Origin: Arthrobacter beigongshangensis
GTDB lineage: Bacteria > Bacillota > Bacilli > Bacillales_A > Planococcaceae
Direction: 5' to 3'
Length of the DNA stretch: 40,426 nt
Assembly: GCF_016820585.1 (NCBI RefSeq)
Contig: NZ_JADHDX010000015.1
Span: 1-40,426 of the forward strand
Notes under the pieces: model-generated
Seen by the model: the letters and a program-made list of their open reading frames with translations, nothing else
Databases searched by the model: none
Told to the model about the DNA's origin: nothing
Shown here: piece by piece, positions 33,550 through 40,426 of the stretch
How positions within the stretch are numbered: position 1 is the stretch's first letter
How the letters are laid out: each line of letters starts with the position of its first letter
Program-made: the position numbers and the translations under genes

Positions 33550-33731
33550 TTGAATTGCATTTTCAGACTAACATGAAATTTAGAATTATGCAATACAAAT
33601 ATTTTATCCACCCCTATTTCACCTTCTCTACAAATCCATTTATATATCCAAATGGGTCTAGATAGAATGAAAATCTTATGCTACAGTTAATTTGCTAACT
33701 TGTTAAAATAATGAAGAATAAGGTGATAGCT

Positions 33732-34616
33732 ATGAACGTATTAGCGATTGATATTGGTGGTACAAATATTAAAATGTGTCTAGTAGACAAAGCAGGACAG
33801 GCTTCTGCATTTAAGGAAATTGAATCTGGCGCTATAAAAGGCGGACAATACTTAGTCGAGAATCTAATGCAGACAATTGCAGAGACCTACACAGGCTTTG
33901 ATGCCATTGGGATTAGCACAGCCAGTCAAGTCAACAGTGACGAAGGGACAATCATTTATGCGAATGAAAACTTCCCTGGATATACAGGCATGAATATGAA
34001 AGCTATTTTTGAAGGACGCTTTGGTGTTCCCGTAAAAGTAGAAAATGACGTCAATGCAGCAGCTTTAGGGGAAAATTATTTTGGGGCAGGTCAAGCCTTT
34101 AAAGACTTTCTATGTTTAACCTACGGAACAGGCATTGGAGGAGCAATCGTCATTGATTCGACCGTTTACAAAGGGATGAACGGTATTGCCGGTGAATTTG
34201 GACATTTGATGCTCCATCCTGGTGGCGAGAAATGCAATTGCGGATGTATTGGCTGCTACGAAATGTATGGCTCCACAACAGCTTTAGTAAGGAAAGCCTC
34301 GGAGCTGGATAGTAAATACAGCAACGGTCGAATGATTTTTGAAGGACTTGAACAAGGCGATCAGCAGCTAGAGAAAGTGCTAAACGATTGGGTGCTTGAA
34401 GTAGCCAATGGACTTGTATCGCTAATTCACATCTTTAATCCACCAGCAATTATTATTGGTGGTGGAGTGATGGAACAGGAAAAACTAGTGGCAGCTGTTT
34501 CTGCAAAAGTGCAACAATTAGCAATTAGTAGTTTTTCTGGCGTCCAAATTATTAGTGCCAGCCTTGGAAATAAGGCAGGATTACTTGGAGCAGCATCGTT
34601 GCATTTGTATAAATAA
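33732..34616 (+). CDS. ROK-family sugar kinase (glucokinase-like)
   Basis: A 294-residue kinase. The phosphate-binding segment is AIDIGGTNIK (about residues 5-14), the second ATP motif is LTYGTGIGGAIV near 127-138, GEFGHLMLHPGG follows, and the zinc motif is CNCGCIGCYE near 168-177. It has no N-terminal HTH, so it is an enzyme and not a repressor. The ATG at 33732 has AAGGTGAT 6 nt upstream and is preferred over one seven codons earlier. It is divergent from the importer operon, sharing the intergenic operators, so it likely phosphorylates glucose or a related sugar released by that pathway. N-acetylmannosamine or allose kinase activity is possible. Confidence 0.92.
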   Translation: MNVLAIDIGGTNIKMCLVDKAGQASAFKEIESGAIKGGQYLVENLMQTIAETYTGFDAIGISTASQVNSDEGTIIYANENFPGYTGMNMKAIFEGRFGVPVKVENDVNAAALGENYFGAGQAFKDFLCLTYGTGIGGAIVIDSTVYKGMNGIAGEFGHLMLHPGGEKCNCGCIGCYEMYGSTTALVRKASELDSKYSNGRMIFEGLEQGDQQLEKVLNDWVLEVANGLVSLIHIFNPPAIIIGGGVMEQEKLVAAVSAKVQQLAISSFSGVQIISASLGNKAGLLGAASLHLYK

Positions 34617-34646
34617 GTACATTTGCAGCATAGAGGAGGCGCAGCT

Positions 34647-35336
34647 ATGACCAATCATTCAGGGTTAATGGGTGGTTTGTTTGCTATCAGTGAATGGATT
34701 ATGAAGTTTTCTCTTACCAATCTATTCTGGATACTATTCAACTTACCCATCGCCTTTTTATTATTAAATCTAATCTTCGTTGAAAAGCTAGAAGAAGTAT
34801 TGTTCTTTCTTATTCCGATAGCACTATTGATGCCTGTGCTATTCTTCCCTGCAACTACCGCTATGTTTGCTGTAGTTAGGAGTTGGATTATGAAAACAGA
34901 GGATAGCGGAAAGCTTTTCCGACCTTTTTTACGTTTTTACAAAGAAAACTATAAAAGAAGTGTAGGAAACGGATTGTTCCTCACAATGATTTGGCTCGTT
35001 TGGGCAGGCGATCTCTATTATTTCTTTAATAAAAATAAAATGATGGTGATTGTTTTTATTGTGTTAGGCATGCTACTGTTCGTTTTCTCAGTCAATCTTT
35101 TCTCTGTAACTGTTCATTATCACATGAAATGGCTACCTGCATTAAAAAACACATTTTTACTAACTCTCGGAAGCCCACTATTATTTTTTGCAGTCGCTTT
35201 AAGTAGTGGCATCATACTTTATATCAGCTTTAATGTGCTTACATTTTTACTCCCTTTTGCCACCGGCTCACTCATTGCTTTTCTATCATTTTCCGCATTT
35301 TATCGGAATTTCTTAACACATACAAAATCAGAATAA
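34647..35336 (+). CDS. YesL-family (DUF624) membrane protein
   Basis: A 229-residue protein with about five membrane segments, matching the small YesL family commonly found beside CUT1 sugar importers in Bacillus. Its function is not established; a role in transporter assembly or sugar sensing is only suggested by its neighbours. GAGGAGG lies 7 nt upstream of the ATG at 34647; an in-frame start eight codons earlier precedes that site. It follows the ROK kinase gene by 30 nt and ends at a strong terminator. Confidence 0.85.
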   Translation: MTNHSGLMGGLFAISEWIMKFSLTNLFWILFNLPIAFLLLNLIFVEKLEEVLFFLIPIALLMPVLFFPATTAMFAVVRSWIMKTEDSGKLFRPFLRFYKENYKRSVGNGLFLTMIWLVWAGDLYYFFNKNKMMVIVFIVLGMLLFVFSVNLFSVTVHYHMKWLPALKNTFLLTLGSPLLFFAVALSSGIILYISFNVLTFLLPFATGSLIAFLSFSAFYRNFLTHTKSE

Positions 35337-35371
35337 GCGCTAGCATCTACAATTTTGTAGATGCCAGCGCT
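35336..35371. terminator. Terminator between yesL-type gene and helicase gene
   Basis: AGCGCTaGCATCTACA pairs with TGTAGATGCcAGCGCT around a very short loop, followed by CTTTATATTTC. It lies between two convergent genes and may work both ways. Confidence 0.75.
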
Positions 35372-35373
35372 CT

Positions 35374-38300
35374 TTATATTTCTTTATACGGTTTAAAGCC
35401 ATTGTTCTTCTGAATATCCTCTAACAAACGTCCATACATCTCCCGCGAACCTGGGTGCTTCGTTCGCACGGTAAACATTTCAGAGCTTCCAATAATAATG
35501 AGCAGTTCACGCGCTCGCGATAACGCCACATTTAGTCTTCTGTAATCACGTGCAAACCCGATGTCGCCGCCCTTTTCTCCATGATTTCGTACGAAGCTTA
35601 AAATAATGATATCCATTTCCATTCCTTGAAACTTATCTACGGATCCTGTTCGGCAATGCAAATGCTGTGGCACTAACTCCTGCTGGATTAAGCGATCAAT
35701 ACGCTTCACCTGTTCCCCGTAAAAACTAATGACGCCGACACTTTTTTTGTCTTCTGGCTTCATCTTGCCTTCATTTTTAACTTTAGCGGTAGCTTGTTCC
35801 AAATCGACGAGCAGATTTTTGACCATCGTCAACTCCGCCTCGTTAAACCGACTTGTTCCGCCCTTCACCTTCTCCTCAAAATACGCCGGTTTATTGGGCA
35901 TATCAAACCAAAGAAGATGGTCTTTCCGTTTAATATAAGGAGAATCAATCATATGATCACGTACCGTATCAGAATCTGTCAGTCCACATTGCAAACGGTA
36001 ATCCCCTTCTTCATAAAAAGGTGTAATCGTCTGCATAATGCTCTCATGCATGCGATACTGGATGCCAAGCATCGTCTTATTTTGCTTCGGCAATGTTCTA
36101 AAAAGACGCTCGAATAACGATTCATTCAGCAATTTTTCAAATTCCTTCTTATCTTCCTGAACATCGATTTCCTCGAGAAATTCCTCAAGCGTTTCTTGAC
36201 CAACAAGTGGCGGAAGCTGATGATGGTCCCCCACTAAAATAATCTTTTTGCCTTTTAACATCGGCAATAACAATTCAGGAGGTGTTGCTTTTGACACTTC
36301 GTCAATAATGACGACATCGAAGGTTGGGTATTCTTCCATGAAGTCACGTCTAGCTGATGCCACGCAGGTTGTACCAATGACATTGGCGTGTTTGACATAC
36401 AGTTTTCGGATTTCATCTAAATCATAGTCATTTGCTTCTGTCAGCAAGGATAGCCATTGTCGTTGCAGCGTTTGCGTAATTGGCAGACGGCGTTGTTCTT
36501 TTGTCAAATCCTTTAATTCTTCCTGTAATGCTTCTAGGATAGCAACGACTTGGCGCTGCTCAACCTCTGGCTGCTCCATCAAGATGTCTGCTAACACGGC
36601 CAGTCGCTGTTGCAATGCCACTATTTTTTCACCTAAGCTGAGTTGCTCTTCTGCTAATGCTTGTAACGCCGAAGCATTGCTTGCCTGTTCTTCGGTAGTT
36701 AACCGCGCCACAGTCAGTTGCTGCTTTAGCTCAGATTCGATGGTTTCTAATGATGCCTTCGTTTGTTGGTAAGCAGCATATACTTGTTCTATGTCAGCCA
36801 ATTGTGCAGTCATGTCACTCAACATGGTTGTTTCATCGACAGTACCAAGCTGCTCCAACAGTTTCAAGCTCGTTTGCCGCAGATTCGTTAGCTCTAGTTG
36901 AAGAGTGTCACATTGCTGTCGTATGACCACTGAATTTTGTTCAGTTGTTTCAACCGTTTGCTGCAAAGAATAAATTACTTCCTGACGAATAGCAGTAAAT
37001 AACGTTTTCGATTGACTAAGTAGCCCATTTTGCTTTTCAAAGCCTGCCAATTGCATTGCGGTGAAGCTTTTTTGGTGACGCAACATATGTAGAGCAATCG
37101 CAATTTTTTCAAGGTTTTCATACTTTTCAGCTGAATAGCTTTTAATTGCTAGGCTCTGCTTTGTCGTCGATGCGACAAGGAAGCGCGCGATATTATCAAC
37201 CAACCCATTGATTTCTGCTACTGTTGTGTACGAACGACGAACTGTTTTCTCACCTGAATGCTTCAAAAATCCATGTTCTCTCAATAATTCTTCCAGCATC
37301 TGAATGGCAGTAGCTAGCCTTGCTGCCAGTTCCGTCCATTCTGCATAGCCATCAATCGATTGACTCGCAGCGATATCGCCAAGCAATCGATTTAAATCAG
37401 TTATTTTTGGCTTGGTTCCGGATGGCAAGCTCCCCCCTGCCTCAGCTAACCGTTTTTCTAACAGATCTAGCTCCATGACCCCTTCGAGTTCATTGACCAA
37501 ATGCTGGAGATCGTCTATTTTTTGGCGCTTCACCGCAAGCTCTTGTTGAGCCACCGCAAGTGACTGCTCGGTTTCATCAATTTTTTGCACCGTTTGCCGA
37601 TAGTCGATGTCACCACGTAGCTTCACTAGTCGTTGTTGTAACTTGTCGATTTGTTCAGTAGATTGCATCCCACTGCGTTGTGATTGCAAATGTAGCTCCA
37701 GCCGCCCGATTTCAGTCGCTACCTCGTCACTTAAGGTTTGCAATGTGGATTGACGTTGTAACAAGCCTTCACGCTCTGTTGTAATAACATCCGTCCTTGT
37801 TGCCTGCTCGTTAATCTGATCAGTAAGTGTAAGCTGTTCAACTTCAGCTACCTGCTTCACCCGTATCTTTTCCGATAGCGCAACTAATTGCTTTTGCAAT
37901 TCCGCTTGTTCGACCTCGCCATGTTCGATATCCTCTATCAGCTGCGCTTCCCTTTCGCTATGCGCACGCAGTTGTTCATTGACCGCAGCCAAGGTCTGGT
38001 TTTTCCAATTAAGTGCCACGTTTTCTTCGATGAACTTCTTGCCTTCTTCTTCTATACTTTCAGTTCTACCATAGCGTAAAATCCGAATGTCTTGGTGCGA
38101 CAATAAGCGACCAAGTGCATTATCGACGGCTAAATTCGCTTGTGAGGCGACCAATGTGCGGAGCCCAGCCTTGACATTTTGATGACAAATTTCAGAAATC
38201 ACGGTTGTTTTCCCTGTTCCAGGAGGCCCCTGAATCACATATAAATCATGCGAGGTCATAGCCCCAGTGACAGCTTCCCTTTGAAATTTATTTAATTCAT

Positions 38301-39225
38301 TATGAAATTCAAGCTGCTGCTGTTGCTTTGCGATACGGACAGTTGGTCGCTCTTCAAATAAAACCTTTTCCAAATTGGCGTTGGCAGCCAGTCCATCCTG
38401 CAAATCCTTAAAGCCTTTGCGCAGTCGTCTCACTTGACTTAATTCCAAAAAGTTACTAAATGTTACTTCCTTAAATGATTGTGGCTGCCACTTATGTTGC
38501 CGTGCCAACTCTCTATAGTGACGATTCAGTTCAATCTCGACTAGACTTTTTGAACGATTGGCATTCAGCACACTTCCGATATCCTGTGAAGTCCCTGCCA
38601 TCTTAGCGCTGAAGCCTTTAATGGCCTGCCAATCGGGGCCGTTTAAGTCATTGCATAGTAGACGAAGCTTACTGAAATCCTCACTAAAACTGGCACGCGA
38701 AAAAACCGATGTCACATCTGCAACATCTGCATTGCGTTCTTGTATGCGCAAATAGCCTTCCCAGCTAGAAATTCTTTTCTTCACATAATCAGAGCGTTCT
38801 TCTGCAATCGGTAGTTCCCGAAGACTCGTATACAAGTCGACAGGCATCGTAGCCCCCGTATTACGGCCAAGTTGGAACTTCAACCGGGTAGGCAAACGAC
38901 GATTGGTGCGGACGACCTCTTTCCGACCTCTCACATGAAAACCAGTAGCCAAAAAACCATCATGCTGATAGACACATTCCATGACAACAACCTTGCCCTG
39001 CAGGCGCTTCGCTAGCACTTCATTCGTTTCGTTATCAAAGAAAAATGAAAAGGACATATTGCCTTGTTTATTATTTGGGCGTTTTTCAATATAGATGTCA
39101 AAAGCATCCTGTAACGCAAAAAAAGCATGTTCCCCTGTTACAATTTGCGCCATTCCTTTACGCGCGTTCTCTGTTATGCCGAGGCCGCAGCGCAACACTT
39201 GTTGTTTAGTTAATTGTCGAGTCAC
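35374..39225 (-). CDS. SF1 (Upf1/Dna2-like) AAA helicase with long coiled-coil insertion
   Basis: A 1283-residue superfamily 1 helicase. Residues 1-300 form an N-terminal region of no recognised fold. Walker A is GPPGTGKTT at 333-341. Walker B is DVVIIDEVSKATPPELL near 960-980. The C-terminal RecA domain has YRMHE, VDKFQGMEMDIIILSFVRN and DYRRLNVALSRARELLIIIG (about 1190-1245), which are motifs III to VI of the Upf1-like group. Between motifs I and II lie about 560 residues of Gln/Glu/Leu-rich heptad-like sequence, predicted coiled coil, interrupted near 600-720. It starts at GTG with AAGAAGG 7 nt upstream. Its role may be DNA/RNA remodelling, repair or defence; none is shown. A gene of unknown function is transcribed divergently from it. 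Confidence 0.9.
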   Translation of the reverse strand: MTRQLTKQQVLRCGLGITENARKGMAQIVTGEHAFFALQDAFDIYIEKRPNNKQGNMSFSFFFDNETNEVLAKRLQGKVVVMECVYQHDGFLATGFHVRGRKEVVRTNRRLPTRLKFQLGRNTGATMPVDLYTSLRELPIAEERSDYVKKRISSWEGYLRIQERNADVADVTSVFSRASFSEDFSKLRLLCNDLNGPDWQAIKGFSAKMAGTSQDIGSVLNANRSKSLVEIELNRHYRELARQHKWQPQSFKEVTFSNFLELSQVRRLRKGFKDLQDGLAANANLEKVLFEERPTVRIAKQQQQLEFHNELNKFQREAVTGAMTSHDLYVIQGPPGTGKTTVISEICHQNVKAGLRTLVASQANLAVDNALGRLLSHQDIRILRYGRTESIEEEGKKFIEENVALNWKNQTLAAVNEQLRAHSEREAQLIEDIEHGEVEQAELQKQLVALSEKIRVKQVAEVEQLTLTDQINEQATRTDVITTEREGLLQRQSTLQTLSDEVATEIGRLELHLQSQRSGMQSTEQIDKLQQRLVKLRGDIDYRQTVQKIDETEQSLAVAQQELAVKRQKIDDLQHLVNELEGVMELDLLEKRLAEAGGSLPSGTKPKITDLNRLLGDIAASQSIDGYAEWTELAARLATAIQMLEELLREHGFLKHSGEKTVRRSYTTVAEINGLVDNIARFLVASTTKQSLAIKSYSAEKYENLEKIAIALHMLRHQKSFTAMQLAGFEKQNGLLSQSKTLFTAIRQEVIYSLQQTVETTEQNSVVIRQQCDTLQLELTNLRQTSLKLLEQLGTVDETTMLSDMTAQLADIEQVYAAYQQTKASLETIESELKQQLTVARLTTEEQASNASALQALAEEQLSLGEKIVALQQRLAVLADILMEQPEVEQRQVVAILEALQEELKDLTKEQRRLPITQTLQRQWLSLLTEANDYDLDEIRKLYVKHANVIGTTCVASARRDFMEEYPTFDVVIIDEVSKATPPELLLPMLKGKKIILVGDHHQLPPLVGQETLEEFLEEIDVQEDKKEFEKLLNESLFERLFRTLPKQNKTMLGIQYRMHESIMQTITPFYEEGDYRLQCGLTDSDTVRDHMIDSPYIKRKDHLLWFDMPNKPAYFEEKVKGGTSRFNEAELTMVKNLLVDLEQATAKVKNEGKMKPEDKKSVGVISFYGEQVKRIDRLIQQELVPQHLHCRTGSVDKFQGMEMDIIILSFVRNHGEKGGDIGFARDYRRLNVALSRARELLIIIGSSEMFTVRTKHPGSREMYGRLLEDIQKNNGFKPYKEI

Positions 39226-39357
39226 AGGAATGCCTTCTTTCTATAACGAACAGAAGTCAGCCTCCCTTTACATATGAGATGACTGACTCTGCATTATTAT
39301 CGTTTCGTCTATACAAGCTGATGTTCTCATTATAGTGTATTTCGAGAGGAATGTCCC

Positions 39358-40074
39358 GTGATTTTGGATTCCTTGCATGGTATGATTACAAATGGATTAT
39401 TAACTACTCAACTAGGAGCGGACATTTTGGATAAAAAACAACAGCAGCAAATGACATACTATTATAATAAGTTTACAGATAGAACTTTTGACGAAAAAGA
39501 TCTGTTTAGTTTTTTAATGACCGTTAAAAACGATGTGCATGACAATAAAGTGATGGAAGAGCTAAGTGATTTTCTACTCCAACGAGAAAATAACACAGGC
39601 TACGTCAAGGACTATCTTGAGGAATGCAAGCAAATTATTACTCACTTAGAAAAGTCAAAGAACAGGAAAAAGATTGAGGAGCTGTTTTCATTTAAAGAAA
39701 TCCGAAATGGCTTTAACGCGCTATTCAGTAGCTATGGTTTTGATAAACTATCAAATGAAATTATTAACGATTTCATTTTATGTATGATCTCTTTATTGCA
39801 AAGTGTAGCATTGCTATCTGGGTCGCTGAAGAAGGAAGTCGGACATTTAAGTTTTGCAGCTTCTAGCAAGGAAATATTTTTAATGGGCAATATGAAAACG
39901 CTGAGCAATGGTCGCTACATTCCCGTGACGTTTCCCGTATTATCTGTAAGAAATATATACGAAAAAATAACGCCACAGGATAGCAATGATACACCCTACC
40001 TTTTTAATGACGAGCTTATCGAAGTTGTCAATATAGACGGAGCGTTAGTCATCACGTTTCCTGAAATCAAATGA
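39358..40074 (+). CDS. Hypothetical cytoplasmic protein divergent from the helicase gene
   Basis: A 238-residue protein that I do not recognise. It has no signal peptide or membrane segment. The first 130 residues are charged and probably helical (KKQQQQMTYYYNKF, then a Glu/Lys-rich stretch). A hydrophobic helix around 140-155 (IINDFILCMISLLQSVALLSG) follows, and the C-terminal 70 residues look like beta structure (YIPVTFPVLSVRN, LIEVVNIDGALVITFPEI). The GTG start has AGAGGA about 8 nt upstream. It shares a 130-bp divergent promoter region with the large helicase, so the two may be functionally linked. It ends at a strong terminator. Confidence 0.75.
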   Translation: MILDSLHGMITNGLLTTQLGADILDKKQQQQMTYYYNKFTDRTFDEKDLFSFLMTVKNDVHDNKVMEELSDFLLQRENNTGYVKDYLEECKQIITHLEKSKNRKKIEELFSFKEIRNGFNALFSSYGFDKLSNEIINDFILCMISLLQSVALLSGSLKKEVGHLSFAASSKEIFLMGNMKTLSNGRYIPVTFPVLSVRNIYEKITPQDSNDTPYLFNDELIEVVNIDGALVITFPEIK

Positions 40075-40080
40075 GGATAA

Positions 40081-40115
40081 AAAACCAGCCTTTTTCAACT
40101 AGGCTGGTTTTTATT
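40081..40115 (+). terminator. Rho-independent terminator after the 39358 gene
   Basis: AAAACCAGCCT pairs perfectly with AGGCTGGTTTT around 9 nt, followed by TATTTTATT. Confidence 0.92.
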
Positions 40116-40130
40116 TTATTCGGTAACTAT

Positions 40131-40426
40131 TTGAGTCCATTTCAAAATAGAGCTGCTAACAATCCTAAAATACGAACAAGGTTGATTTCCGCTTCAGTCG
40201 GACGCTTTCCGCGGGCATGGCTTGAGCCAATCGAACAGCGTAGGGTTCGATTTGCCGTATTTCTGCGTTCTTTGCGGAAATTAAGGCATCTGCTCTCCTG
40301 CTCTCAACGCTTCGCTTTTGTTCGCAAAAGCCGTTCTTCGTAACGGCTTTCGCAGGAGTCGCCGACTTGCGCTTCAATCAACGAGAGTAGAGTGTCAAAT
40401 TGGCGAACTTTTAAAAAAGAAATTAT
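40131..40426. mobile_element. MITE-like dispersed repeat, copy 3, cut by the window end
   Basis: The left end TTGAGTCCATTTCAAAAT corresponds to the terminal inverted repeat of copies 1 and 2. From 40161 the sequence is nearly identical to copy 1 (15886 on) for about 100 bp and shares later segments such as CGCTTCGCTTTTGTTCGC. It retains right-hand sequence (CAATCAACGAGAGTA) that copy 1 has lost but copy 2 keeps. The element runs off the window before its right end. The reading frames inside it are not credible genes. Confidence 0.75.

Noticed and set aside
40071..40377. Small ORFs on both strands near the right end
   Set aside because: They lie within the terminator and repeat copy 3; the translations derive from the palindromic core and are not protein-like.
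1..40426. tRNA or rRNA genes and known riboswitches
   Set aside because: No cloverleaf, CCA-ending arms, rRNA-like stretches or recognisable riboswitch cores were seen on reading; no covariance search could be run.

Overview
The window looks like a chromosomal carbohydrate-utilisation region from a low-GC, endospore-type Firmicute. It is most likely a Planococcaceae/Bacillaceae member (Sporosarcina-, Lysinibacillus- or Solibacillus-like). The reasons are strong AGGAGG-type ribosome binding sites, frequent TTG/GTG starts, Bacillus-like protein sequences (GndA, LicR/LicBCA, YulF, class II GalT, YesL), consensus CcpA cre sites, and a dispersed GC-richer repeat carrying the core cgctttccgcggg. 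The genus assignment is inference.

Layout. (1) 41-2017, minus: a polytopic membrane protein and an N-terminal-only LarC nickel-insertion protein with a His-rich repeat. They are divergent from a ROK repressor (2150-3331), and a XylR-like inverted repeat lies between. (2) 3400-6264, minus: uxaC (glucuronate isomerase) then gndA (6-phosphogluconate dehydrogenase). (3) 6265-7226: about 960 bp with no convincing gene but four long hairpins. (4) 7227-11937, plus: a complete Leloir operon galK-galE-galT-galM. (5) 11986-17871, minus: a lichenan/cellobiose-type PTS operon licB-licC-[repeat]-licA-GH1-licR with a perfect cre in its promoter; a MITE-like element sits between licC and licA. (6) 18087-19028, plus: a YulF-like Gfo/Idh/MocA oxidoreductase. 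(7) 19108-24865, minus: a LacI regulator and an RbsBAC-type sugar ABC importer whose operon ends in a second Gfo/Idh oxidoreductase. (8) 25337-33445, minus: a CUT1 sugar ABC importer (binding protein and two permeases) with its own LacI/MalR-like regulator, followed by ThuA, Gfo/Idh oxidoreductase, TIM-barrel isomerase/epimerase and another Gfo/Idh oxidoreductase. (9) 33732-35336, plus: a ROK sugar kinase and a YesL-family membrane protein. (10) 35374-40074: a 1283-residue SF1 helicase with a giant coiled-coil insertion, divergent from an unrecognised 238-aa gene. (11) 40131-end: another copy of the dispersed repeat.

The most interesting system is 25337-33445. ThuA, two Gfo/Idh dehydrogenases and a YcjR-like isomerase, tied to a dedicated importer by three copies of one operator-like motif (TGAAnnCGGTTGCA-type), look like a pathway that imports a glycoside and processes it by oxidation at C3 to a 3-keto-sugar. 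The neighbouring RbsBAC-type operon carries a close paralogue of one of these dehydrogenases. Substrate and chemistry are inferred from gene families, not shown. No ATPase accompanies the CUT1 permeases, so a shared MsmX-type ATPase is expected elsewhere.
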